DNA of 64,000 nucleotides from Paragyromitra xinjiangensis (lineage: Eukaryota > Ascomycota > Pezizomycetes > Pezizales > Discinaceae): the NCBI GenBank assembly GCA_038503065.1, contig JBCAMK010000016.1, forward strand, positions 1,488,001 through 1,552,000, in the 5' to 3' direction. A model generated the notes under the pieces. The model was not told the DNA's origin and ran no database searches. It worked only from the letters and a program-made list of their open reading frames with translations. Position 1 is the first letter of the stretch, and the number at the start of each line of letters is the position of its first letter. This document shows, in pieces, positions 24,012 to 36,166 of this stretch. Both the position numbers and the translations under genes were made by a program.

Positions 24012-27000
24012 TGTGGGTTGTTGTTTCTGCTGGGTGCGCAGTCGGGGTTGTAATTTCTGGCGTCGTTCGGACCTTCGTGGGAGTAATGACCCAATGGCGG
24101 GCAAAGAAGACAAGGTGTCTAAAACTTAGCAACCGTCAACAATCGTGCGCAGAACAGAAACGCCGCACCATTCCCGGGGGGGACGAAGGATTTATACACA
24201 CCACGTAGCTAGCGACAATCGTAATCGGTGATGGGGAATAGGACAAGGCTAGAAAAGCAAGAAGAAGGGGGCGCGGTTCAAGAGATCGTTGTTCGGCGCA
24301 CAGCGATGGGGGGAAGATGCGGTTGGGACGTTGAGAAGCTGGATTAGGCATGTGCTAAGGCGTTTTCTGCAACAGGCGAGAAATCTTGGCAGTAAAGCTC
24401 GTAGAAGTAAGCCTGGTGTCTGCCTCGGCTTCGGGAATGGTGAGATTCCGCATATTGGGGGACTGGAGCATTGGTGGATATTCTCTCGCCGAAAGCAAGG
24501 CGGAGATAGACGAAAGTGCCGATGAGGCGTCGAATAGCTGCCTTGCTGTCCCTTGCGTTAGTTTTACACTGTAACCCTAGCCCTAGATCTTGAGATGTCA
24601 CTGGCGGCTCTTCTGGTGAGAAATCACCTGTGAGAAACCTCACCAACCATCCTCCCCCACCAACCGTCCTCATCCACAAACGAGACTCCATCCACAAACT
24701 CCATCAACACTAGAGAGATATTCCCATCACAATTCCCTTTCTTCTATCTAGACAAAAAACACATTCTACTGATACCAACAGCTCTCCGCTCCATGACGGC
24801 ACCAAGAGTCTGATAAGCATCATTCGACAGAACTGTACCCAAACTCATTCCACAGGACCACAAGAGCAAATAAGTCCCTGCAATCACAGACCGAACGCAT
24901 TTCAAAAAATTAACCCACTAACAACAAGTGCTCTATTTACCTCGAATCTCCTACCAGTACCATCTCCTAAATAGCTGATGAACCAGAATCTTCATTGCAC
25001 ATCTCATCTCGAACTCTGGGATAATTATGAAACACTGAGATTTCCCATCGACACAATCCCAGCGATTTTTTGCTTGGTTCATTAAGTGCCAATCTCTGCA
25101 ACATCGTTGTTACTTCCGTATCAAACGATCTTTGCATTTCCATCCGGAAACGAGTCTTGGCCGACATTAAACCAGAGCTCAGCTACCAACACGACAAAAC
25201 GCAGCAAGGTGATGGACCTATCTATTATAGGGACGATAACCAACACTATTCACCAGGAATGAACTTCCCCAACCTGCCCTTAAAGGGTTAGCTAAAAACA
25301 TTCACCGTCTATCCAAATACACGACAAGAAGATCTCAAAACAGAGGCATGTCATCATCAAACCAACTGACGCGTATCACACACATTCGCGTCCCAGCTCC
25401 ACCGTGGTGCATTAACAAAGCAAGACCCAGGAATTCCAGCTCCAACCAGTGTGCATATCGCAATTCCCTAACAGCGTCTACAACTATATTACAGACGCAA
25501 CGACCAACCTCCACCCACCCACACCCCATACCACTAATCACGTTAAAAGACTTACGGAAATTCAAGACGACTATCAATCGAATCCTCTTTATACTCGCTA
25601 TTAAACCCCGCAACATAAGCTTGTTGTCCATTTACAGTTGTCACGCTGAGCCTCGCCAACCCCTAACTGAAAAGATATTAAATAACCGAAGCACCACCAG
25701 AAGCTTAGTACTACAGATATACATACACTACATGATGCCCGTGATGTCTAGTACGACGACGAGAAATTTATGTGCCGCCTGAAGAGGTAAAGCGGAACCG
25801 TAAGCTCATTACAACGGGTGGGTCTATTCCGATTCAGGAAAATCACATTTATCTTCGTGTATAGCAAGGTGGCACATCAGCTTTAGAGCTAAATATCGAT
25901 GTCGCTGAATGTCATACCACATTCTCAATCAGGCACTAAAGTCAGAATTTATTGGATCCTCACAATATGGATGACTTTCGACAAGACGGAACAATGCAAG
26001 AAGCGGAAGGCGTATTTTAGGGATCTACTAGTTTTGTAGGTCGTAAGATGAAATGTTTGCCTCGTGAGAACCCAGGGACTTCAATATGAGAAGAAGGATC
26101 GCTGATTATCTGGGGAACTATTTCAAACCCAATAGTAGCAGGAGAAGGAATTCACAGACAACATGGTAATTCTAGGAGCCCGGAAAATCATCGAGGGATG
26201 GAAGTATTCACTCGTAAATGCTCATACAAGCTTTCTGTTCAACCAAGATATACTGGGCTCGCATTGAGGAAGGGCTTCAAACACGGTCGTGAATATAAGT
26301 CATGCTCTACCCGAAGAAAGGTATCGAGTACAGGAGGAAACGCTTATTAAAGCAGGCAGGAGATAAAATGTGGAGGAAAAAATGACATTAGGAAACATGG
26401 AGGTTTAGGAAGAGAAATAGTTGGAAAATTGCTGGAACCGCATTTATAAAGATGTAATAGCGCCTAGAAGGGCTCAACATGGTTTACCAGTTAGAGAGGA
26501 TGGCTGTCGAAAATTACGAAGACGTTGGTGGAAATTATTCACAATATATCACTCGATAATATCAGGACTTGGCACTCAATGACTTTTTGTAATTTTTTTG
26601 GTCTATCCCGCTAGGCGAACGTTCGAAGAAGAATCTAAAAGTGATATATCCCCAGCAGACGTTATACTGAGGCAATAGAGCCACCTAAATGGAGGACGGT
26701 GCTTACTTACTTTTATGTCGGCGAAATATTACTATTTAGCCTAGTCTCTTCACTTAAGCTTCATTTATAAAGATCAAAGACTCAATGGGCAGTTTGGAGG
26801 TATTCCAGGGAATCTGAAATATAGTTGAGAGAATAGAATCATTTACCGTTCGAGTGATATTTCATGATTGACATCTCGAACCAGAATTAAAGGTATAACG
26901 TGCCAAGTTGAGTGATGACAATCTTGCCCTAATGCCTCCAGAAACCAAGAAGCATAAGATAACTCAAGAAATGAGCCCAAAGTTTAATTAAAACTATAGG

Positions 27001-27390
27001 AACACACCAAGTGTCAGTTGATCCCCTTATTCCCGCTACATAAAGTCTATCTAGCCTAGACCCACCCGGTGAAAGAAGTAAGAAACCAATCCAGCAGTTA
27101 AAATGGCCGAGTGATTACCCATGACTCGTAACACAAAATATCTACCATACCACAAGTCGAGCTACGATATAAGCTACCAAGAGAGAAATGACCTAAAATA
27201 ACTCCTTCCCAATTCTCTATCCCCCAGACCAAGGTGCTCAAACTCCTCGTATTATTGCAGAAGCTTCATTAATCGCTGCGTCTCAGGCTTACAAGGCCCT
27301 TGCCCCCGCGTGTGCGTATCAGTTGACCAAAAACCATAGACTGTAACGTTACGTTACCTTCGGTAACGGAAAAACCGCGGCCGGCTGCCA
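24012..27390. other. Long gene-poor interval
   Basis: About 3.4 kb without a supported gene. Overlapping opposite-strand frames at 24136-24697 and 25335-25782 are of similar length on both strands, which argues against either being real. The remainder (25800-27390) is AT-rich with stops in all frames. Confidence 0.5.
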
Positions 27391-30300
27391 TCAAAGAAAT
27401 CCGTTAGTCCGATTGGGTCCGGTTCCTTCCGGTAGATCAGTAATCACCATATAACCAACGCTATATGTATCTGGCATTGGCATTCTTGGGCTGCGGTCAC
27501 CTGTAAATAGTTCCACGGCAGTTCCCATACCACGCAGTAATGGAATGTGGTTGGCTTCCAGATTTTCGGGGAGTGAAATTAGCACAGCCTAGAGCCGCAG
27601 CTCGGCTCAATCAACCCGAGGATCCGAAAGCTAGATGTGAGGGATCCACATTAGGATTGAACCTGTATGTATGTGTCCACGTTGAATTGTGCCAACATTG
27701 CAGGTGGATACCAATGATGTGCATGTACCTGATCGACCGGCTCTCCCGCAGTCGATGCAGCTGTAGATCGGGGATTAAAGTTCGGATGAATCAATCAGAT
27801 GTCAAAAGAGCCAGTATAAACCCTGCCGAGCACGTTTACTCGGTGCAAATGCTAGCAAATCATTTCTGTCGTTCTGGAATTCACTTCTTATGATCTTCGA
27901 TGCGGGCGTGCGTTAGGTGTGAACTTCAATCTTGTGATTAAATTTGATAGCCCAATCAACAATGCTATATTTGATACGCCCCATGGTTCAGATTGAAAAT
28001 GCATAGCAAAATCCCTCTCCTCATGCAACTTCAGAAGTCATCCGGAAACCCCAGCTACTGGGATAAGTAGTGATTGGTCAATGGCTGGTGCATAAAAATA
28101 CCAGCAGAGTAAAGAAGCCGGTCCCCACTATTAGTAAGTTTCCATTTTAGGTTATTAGTCCGGGTTTTTTGTGAAACTGTTTATTGCCAAGTTAATAATG
28201 CCAATATCATTCCGCTCAGCCAAGCATGGCGTAGTTACTGATGGAAATAGATCAACGGTGGTATAAGCACTGAATCGAGGATCGGAAAAATGACCATATG
28301 TAGTGCCATTCGATATTCTTTAAAGCCCACCAATATTTCCCGGGATACGTCCCGTCTAGAAAATCAAACGTTACTCTCTTTCCCTCGTGACCAAATATTG
28401 AGTTTTTTTTGGTCTTGCCACAGCAATATTGGTACAAGATCCAATCAAAAATCTCAAAAACCTCACTGTAAGCAACATTTTCCTAGGCCCAGAAAGAGCA
28501 TATCTAAGCTTAGTACTGTCCCCCACGCTACTTATCTGAATACCCTGATCATCAACACAGTCAACAATGGAGTGGACGAGCTTCCAACTACCGTTTCTAG
28601 CTGGTAATGACTCTGAACACATCACGATGCAGTGGCAGTGCTTCAAACCTTCAACGTATTCACAGATCAGTGAACCTATCAAGTCTAGGGACAAAATTAC
28701 CATCTCCGACGATAAGGCTAATCCGTATTTACTTGCCTGGTGTCATAGCAACCAAAAAAGCTTATCAGTACCTCCCTGCGGATTGATATCGGTATTTATA
28801 TTGTTTCTGATATCGTAATTCAGGTGATTGGGCTAATACGAAGATTTGAATACCATTACGAAAGACAGTACATCGCCCAAGAACCGAGATGCGTGTCATT
28901 GCAGCTGCGTAAAAACACACCAAACACACAAAATCACCAACCGGCCCGGGTGCCTGAGCCCCTCCCAGGAGTGGTCGTGTGCTTATGGCATGCTCGGAAC
29001 ATTATCTTGCGCCAGATATTAATGTTTCCATCTAAGCGATGAGGTTTGATGCCTTCCCAGAGGACCCTTAAGTAAAATATTGAGGTCTACTCGACATCCT
29101 ATTCGGTGAAAAGGGATGTCTGTGCCTGGAGTTTGCAGATAAAGCTTTAAAATTTCGAACATGGCCACATGGTCCAGAGCAGTATCCGTGACGCAAAAAA
29201 TCCCCGTCATCACCAAATGCCGTATATCACTCGGCCGCCGCCACACTGTGTGTTCACGACCCTTGGCGAATAACTCCCGTGAATGAACGAAGTTGCATCA
29301 CCATTCGGGTTATCTCAACTACGGTTCAATTTCCTGTCGGCAGATGTGTAATTAAATCGATCTCGCATGTATCAAAGTGCAAGCGCCAAATTATTTTATT
29401 CTTTGCCGAATTGTGCTGTTGGTTGAACAAATCAGCTCGACTTCCAGACTTTCGGGAACGGTTCCACGGGCATGCACCGGGTGCGGCCCGGAATTGTTCT
29501 TGCATTAATATTTTCTACATAGTGAGAGTATTGTATAACGTAAAGTGAATTGAGCATCCAAAGACTCGAGTTCACGATGTAAATGTTTCAGATCAATGGT
29601 TGCATTAGAGAATATTAGCATCTCATTGCAAACACTTTTCTTCCTAAAGCTAACGCCGTTCGATGCTAATGATGATTCGGATATAAGAACGCGTACTGGC
29701 TGTAGCGTTTCAAATCGGTCGCTTGGTCGGGGGAAACCGGAAGTCTGATCGAGCACGAGAAAGAAGCATTCGATAAGTGAGTATACGTGCTTGTTTGCAT
29801 AGGGACCGCATTCCTGCGGGCAGATAAGTCTAGGTTTTTGTTGATCAATTCGGTTTCCGTCTCCTGGTATAGTTGTGGATACTTATCGGGATGAATGTTA
29901 TCCTCCAATGCAATCCAATTGGACCATACCTGGGTTCTTGGGGATATTTACATGTTGGTATTGCATGCAAAAACCAGCCAAGCGACACGCTGTACTGACT
30001 GCGGTGACAACAGCCGAAAAACACAGAATATCATTGGCGTATCGAGATAAACATCATATCGCTTTTCAGTTTCGTTTAGGCTTACAGCATGAATTTTAAG
30101 GTTCCTTTGTGGCATAGTTTCGGGAGTCTGCTGCACAACGAGCCGTTCAGCTGGTTTTTGCATGCAGCAACAGAATGTGTTCTTTGGGGCGACGGATGAC
30201 GCATCTATTAGGCAATCTGGCACAGGGTATAAAAAGTTCTTTCTTGAAATCGTGCAGCATAGAAGTCCAAGAACTCAGCCTGAGATATCAGCCAACATCT

Positions 30301-31241
30301 ATTATCTACCAGCAGTTCTCGGAGTCTAGAGCGGTAATTTGAAATATCCGTGCCTGAAATTTCACATGCAGAGAAGGTGTTGACATGGCTTGTTGGATTA
30401 GGATGATACTCCTTGATATCAACTCGGTTCAGGAGCCCGGATAAGGTTCGATCAAGAGTAACGAGACTGTATCGAACCTGATACCGCGCCGGAAGAATGG
30501 AACGAGTGCTATCATCCGGATTGTGTCGTAGTGGGTTCAGTTCGGTGTGGTTTTATTCCGCCAGATAGGTAATCAAAATGCGAATCTGTCATGTTGGATG
30601 TCGGTTTCAGACTAAATCAAACAGGGCCTGTACCTAAACATGCATATAGAAGATGTCTTAAGGAACAGAGACCCGTAGTTTACTCTGAAATGATTGTGAT
30701 ACCATCCTTTATCGCCATTGATGGACCCTGATGGGCCCTTCAATGTCCCGTTGAGCCTAGCCGTTCGAAAGCTTTCGAAGAAGATCTGCATCCAGCACAG
30801 GTAATAACTGCGATACCATCCGGATTATCTTGGATTCGATGCAATTTTCTCCGGTTGATAGGCAGGTGATAATATATAGGCATAATCTTGCTACAGACTT
30901 AAGTATGTCAATAATGTGATTCGACAGTTGGCTCAAACGGGCCATTGAGTCCCTTACACTTCATTGGCACATCGATTCGATTTCGTATATTCCGGTAGAT
31001 CAGTAATCAAGACCTGAACTGCCTCCAGATGTATCAGAAGTCTCCATGATCGAAACCTACTTCGCTGCAGTTCATATGATGGAGGTGAAGTGAGGTTGAC
31101 ACGCGGACCCCCTCCGCGTGCTCCGAGAATCACGTTCGTTTCGGCGGGTAACCATCGGGCCGTTCGGCTTCTCGTTCCCTCGTCAAGCAGCAAACGCGAA
31201 GTTATGATACTGGGCACCGGCAACCCGGAACACTGGCACAC
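27391..31241 (-). pseudogene. Decayed minus-strand coding sequence(s)
   Basis: Protein-like blocks on the minus strand are broken by stops and frame changes. They include 31241-30954 (ends with VQVLITDLPEY), 30945-30757 (LYIITCLSTGE, IIRMVSQLLPVL), about 30480-30225 (TLDRTLSGLLNRVDIKEYH, then SRLRELLVDNRCWLI), 29756-29505 (VRVLISES), 29246-29019 (TALDHVAMFEILKLYLQTPG), 28703-28371 and 27585-27391 (YMVITDLPEG). A short motif of the type (V)LITDLPEG recurs at about 27430, 29340, 30560, 30860 and 31000 (+ coordinates), so the original was either a repeat-containing protein or several copies of one gene. I cannot name the family; an F-box/LRR-like or ankyrin-like protein is only a guess. No intact gene can be built. 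Confidence 0.45.
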
Positions 31242-33359
31242 CCATCTCTGCTAAACACCAGCTGGCAAACTCGGAAAACACCGAAATTTCGCGGGTAATT
31301 CACCGACAACCTGGACAAGGAGCCTAAAAGTACATGTATGCACTACACCGCTTGTGCTTTGCTCTACGAGTTAAGGTGGATGCGCCCTTTTTTTTCTTTT
31401 CTTTTCGGTCCTCCCTGGTAATTGTTTATCCATTCCAGCAGCTTCCAGTGTATGTACGTTCACGGAGATCACGGCTGGAGATTTGATTTCATTATTCCAC
31501 GTATCAAAACCCACCACCCCATTTCCCTGCGCGGTGGGCCGGTCTAATGGTAACAGTGACATCTGTCCATCCACCAGCCATCCATCCATCCCTCCCCTAG
31601 CCCTTCAATAACGCCCCAAGCCAATCGCTTCTGAGCAAAATGAAGAGCAACGATCGTCACACGATCAGAGAGCGAAAAGTAGCCCCGCGCGCCCAATCCG
31701 AGAGGCCGTCCCCACTCACGAGAGGGTAAAATTCAGGGCCTCGCCTTAATCAGTCCATCTCGCGCGCCGTCACTAAGCCGTCACCATGCATCTCAGTATC
31801 GTGCCTCGATCGAAAACGGTCGGATCTGCTGTGCCGAGACTGTGTCGCTCTGTCTCCAGAAGAAGTAAAATGTAAAAAAATGGAAAATGAAAAAACGTGC
31901 CCAGAAAAGCTTGACTGGCCAAGCAATTGCTTGTTCCCACGGCTCACCTCGCATCGAACATCCCATGATGCCATTTCGAGCCTCGCTCAGACGTATCCTT
32001 CCCTCCCCCCCACACCAACACCCCGCGGGCCAACAAACACGCCGAGTAAAAACAAGCATCACCCACATGCTATGTCTTGCTCACTACTCGATGGTGGTCT
32101 TATTAGATCGAGCGTCAAAATCAAACGGGACGGAAAAATGAGGCTAAGGAAAACAAGCATCGCTGGGCTTTCTTGGCTCCACTCCACTATGACGCGACGC
32201 GACGGGAATGAGCCGGAATTGGGGGATGTGATTGCCGAGTCATTGCCAAGGCGGGAGTGGGGAGCGCGCGCCAGAAACGATGGTGGTGGACAAGGAGGCA
32301 GACAAGTAGGCAAGCAGGTATGCAAGCGATAGGCGAAGCGGGGACGTTGACCTAAATACGAGCTTTTCTGGTTCTTTCTTTTCTTTTTTTCTTTGTCTTC
32401 ATCTCTTGCTTTAACATCTACGCGAAACAGGGAAAGAAGCGACGGGTGGAGGTGATTGTGATTTGAATTTTGCAAGAAAGGGAGATTTTTTTTACTAGAC
32501 AGAGAAGGGTTGTCCGGGGCGCTATTTCAATCCAGGCGTTGCTAGCGGAGGAGAGCCCGCGCATTGGTGAGTTGCAGGGCAAACAGTGGATTGAACAGGG
32601 GGAGTGAGAAACCCTTTTGGATGCCTCGGAGGAGAGGGAGGGACCCTGGAACGTTACATGTTGAGTTCTTTGTTTCGCGCGGGCAGACAGCCCGATACCT
32701 CGATATGAAATCTATGTGATGGTGGTGATAACATGAAAGGCGAGGAGGAGGAAGCCGGAGAAAGACGAACTACCGTAAATATGGTCACTGGACAGGCGTC
32801 CTTCCCCGCATAGGCGAAGACCCAAGCCCAAAGACGTAAAAAAGCGCGACAAAAGCAAATAGGGGACTCAAAAACAAGCCTTTGACCAGAACGCCCAAGG
32901 ATAGGGGTGGTGGTTCCAGTTCCAGTCGAGCGCACCTTAGCGCGTATCTGGAGTGTGGTGTGTGTGGTGTGTCTGATGTGTGTGGCAGGTGGTAGGTGGC
33001 AGAGCCAAAGAGCAGCAGAAGCAGCTGCAGTTGCAGAGAGCAGCGCAGGCAGGCATGGAGGGTGTGGGGGGGCAGCTCATAAATGGGCGACGGAGCTGCC
33101 ATGCTGCCGAGAATAAAAAAGCTGGGCATGGAGACCGCGCAAGCAAGCAAGAGAACGGGAACCCAGGGATCGAATCGCGAAGGAGGCAGACACAAGCATT
33201 TTCCAAGACTCCGACAAGAGGCCACTTCCAAGAGATCCACATCCTGAAGAAGGAAAGGAAGGAGATCCTCGACTGCAGCCCTTTGCTCCTCGAGAGGGAG
33301 GGAGAAGTGCCTCAGTCGCCCAGCTGAGCTCAGCCCAGCTCTCCTCACACTCCTTCTGG
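31242..33359. other. GC-rich interval upstream of palF
   Basis: Higher GC than the preceding interval, with many overlapping frames on both strands (31880-32332, 32059-32475, 32785-33348, 33077-33457), none with domain motifs. A GT-rich patch lies at 32952-33000. It is most likely a long promoter and transcript leader of palF rather than coding DNA. Confidence 0.45.
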
Positions 33360-34145
33360 GGTTTTATTATCGGTTGACTCCGTCCTCTTTCCTTACTTTT
33401 TTTGTTCCCCTGGGTTTCTTTTTTTGTCTCGCGGTGGAGGGTGGTGTCTGAGTGCACTTTCCCACACTATTCTCTCGCGCGCTCGCTCGCTCGCCCGCTC
33501 TCTCGTCGCCGTTCACTCCGTGGCCTCACCTTCTCCTCTTTCTCCGGTGACCGACTCTCCTGCCCTATCCCTATCCCTCCTGCTCCTCCAACAGCAGAAA
33601 GGCTTATCATCCCCAGGACCTCAGCCCTGGAGCAGCCAAGCTTTCCCTTCCCATCCATCTCCATCAAGCTTCAATAGTCCCAGCGGGTTGCTGCTGCCTT
33701 TGCCTTTGCCTCTTCTTCGTCTCTGCCTTTGCTGGTGCTGGTGCTGCTGCTACTTGGTGCATTGTGGTCTCTCTGGGTTTACCGAGATCACACACCCCTT
33801 CCCTCCTCCCCTTCCCTTCCTCCCCTTTGCCCCCCCAAAAGCCAAGTCTCTTGATCATCACCCCTCTCCACCAGGCTTTTTGTCCCTCCCTCCCTTCGCC
33901 AACTTCTCTCTCGCCCATCTGTAGTCCTACCGTTCGCGTGCTGCTACTTCCTGTTCCGTCCCTTGGCAACAGCTGCATCTCATCCATCCATCCATCCTGC
34001 TCGTTCGATACGGTCGGAGCCGTATCCGATCCGAGTCACCCACGTGCTTGAATTATATCGCGTTCATCCCCGTCCATAGCTAGACGTTCACTATTAACTT
34101 TCACCAGGAGCAACCGCTCCTCGGATATCTCCTTCTCTCTCTACA
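33360..34145 (+). promoter_or_regulatory. Pyrimidine-rich promoter/leader of palF
   Basis: This stretch is strongly CT-rich on the coding strand, with runs such as CTCTCGCGCGCTCGCTCGC and CCCTTCCCTCCTCCCCTTCC, directly before the palF start codon. Long CT-rich tracts upstream of start codons are common in filamentous ascomycetes. The large frames inside it (for example 33424-33924) are compositional artefacts. Short upstream ATGs exist, so uORF control is possible but unproven. Confidence 0.5.
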
Positions 34146-36166
34146 ATGGCGACAAAACCTTCCTCTCGTCTGTCGCTACTAAATCGTCTCAGGTCGAAAA
34201 CATCATCTCTGTCTCTCCCAGGATTGAGACCATCGCGAAGGACACTTACTGATTTCCATATTCGTCTGGACGACCCCCATCGCGTATACTCGCCCACCGA
34301 TGTCGTCAAAGGTTCTGTTTGTATCACAGTAGAGCGCCCACTAAATCTCACACATCTCGTTGTCAGTCTTGTCGGCCGTGTCGACCTAAATTTATCGTCT
34401 GGGAAGGATTCAGGGAGGAAACGGAAGGAATGGGATGATCGATTTGATGATGGGACTGGCGGTGGTGTAATACTGTGCAAGGAGCAGGTTGTGTTGTGTG
34501 GAAATCGCGAAGATGGTCGATCGCTACAACCTGGAGTCTACGAGTTTGAGTTTGAGTTGATGTTTGTTCCTGTGGGAAAGACGGAGGGCCTGCCAAGTTC
34601 TTTGGATGTTCGTCTGCCTTTTTCTCACTTGGCCCAAATAAAGATGCCAAGAAATACATGTTTTGCACATCGAAACTAACGAGAGTGTAGTTTGAGAAAG
34701 GTTCGATATCATACACCATATCGTCCACCCTGACCCGACCTACTACAATATCACCGACTACAACGTGCACAACAAAAATCAACATGGTCGAGACCATTGA
34801 CATTGCTCACTTAACACCACCAAAACCACGTCTTATATCACTAGAACCTATCATTTCCAGACGGTCACGAAAACGACCGTCTTCACCTGCAACGGCACCG
34901 TCCATTGCTTCATCACCCAACAATTCCAGTCCCAATCTTGCACCTAGTTCTGACCCTGGAATTCGTCATCCCTCACCCACACCCGATCCTGCATTTATAA
35001 AATCAAAAACCATCACTGCTTCAATCGAACTAATGAAAGCTGGAGCTCTTCGTGGTGACAGCATACCCGTGAAGATCTCAATACGCCATACAAAACCGAT
35101 AAAATCGCTAAACGGCATAATACTGACGCTTCACCGACAAAGTCGCTTCGACCCAATACATCGCGTCCAGCCGCCATTGAAGAAGGCTCTTTCATCGACT
35201 ACAGGGGGTGGAGGCACTTTTAGGAAGGATCTGGCGCAAACCGTTATGCCACTCATTGTGGACCCTAAAACGCTTACCACCGTTGTAAGGGCTAATTTGA
35301 GAGTACCGGAGGACGTATTTCCCACCATCAAATCGGTCCCTGGTGGCGAGGTGTCTTTTAGATATTATGTTGAGGTTGTGGTAGATCTTGGTGGGAAGTT
35401 GAGTGGGAGAGACGATTTGTTCGCTGGGTCAACAATACCTGGTCTCCCTAGACCGAAAAGCGGTGGTGAAGGAGACGGTGGTGGGGGGATGACAAGCGAG
35501 GGAGGAATTATAGTGGAGACAGAGAGGATTAGGAGACGCGAGAAAAGTATCGTGTTTTGTAGATTTGAAGTTGTGATTGGGAGTGTCGACTCAGTGGGTG
35601 GGAAAGGTAGAAGAGGTGGAGTTAGGCACGTCCAGGTTCCACAAGTGGAGGAAGCACATGAAGTGGTGGACGTGCGACTGGCTGTGCCAGCGTCCCCTCT
35701 AGTGGTACGACAAGAGGAGCCAGACAGACAGGAGTATCGTGGAGAACAAGCGCCAAATTACACACGGCATCCTGGGGGTGGATCACATTACCAACGCCAC
35801 CAACAATCACCTCCACCAGAAGAAGACGAGTCAATGGATGAGAAATCACGATTACGGCTTGCTGAGCAGACATTGCTGCCCAGTGCACCACCAGGTTTGG
35901 AAACTGGTGAAAGCAGCGGTAGCGGTAGCGCAAGCGCCCCGCCGCTAGCCTTGGAGGACACTCCAAGATATTATCCATCCGCTCCGCCAGTCGACCAAGA
36001 GGACGGAGCGGAGGACAAGATGGAAGCCGAGCGAAGACGTCTATTAGCAGCTGCGAGTGGGCCAGATGATGCTGGAGGGAGCAGCAGTAGTGCTGAAGCT
36101 GGGCCAAGTGCACCAGTGTTAGATGAAGTTGAACTAGAAGGAGGATTGCCAAGATACCGCCGATAA
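34146..36166 (+). CDS. palF: pH-response arrestin PalF/Rim8
   Basis: Two exons, 34146-34607 and 34691-36166, give 645 residues. The 83-nt intron has an ACTAAC branch site and a GTTCGT donor. The arrestin N-lobe begins at FHIRLDDPHRVYSPTDVVKG and continues through LNLTHLVVSLVGRV, SLQPGVYEFEFELM and, after the splice, SYTISSTLTRPTT. The C-lobe contains ITASIELMKAGALRGDSIPV and VSFRYYVEVVVDLGGK. PalF/Rim8 binds the plasma-membrane pH sensor PalH/Rim21 and recruits ESCRT components, leading to activation of the transcription factor PacC/Rim101 at alkaline pH. The disordered tail holds three PSAP tetrapeptides (551-554, 583-586, 626-629), which match the P(S/T)AP ligand of Vps23/TSG101 UEV domains, and a C-terminal LPRY (640-643), a variant PY motif for Rsp5-type ligases. 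Confidence 0.93.

Noticed and set aside
25335..25782. Overlapping ORFs on both strands (144 and 98 codons)
   Set aside because: Neither has a motif, and equal openness on both strands argues for chance.
32785..33348. 187-codon minus-strand ORF
   Set aside because: No start context, no motif, biased Leu/Ser/Pro composition from the palF upstream region.
33424..33924. 166-codon ORF upstream of palF
   Set aside because: It is an artefact of CT-rich composition (mostly Ser, Leu, Pro) with opposite-strand ORFs of similar size and no motif.
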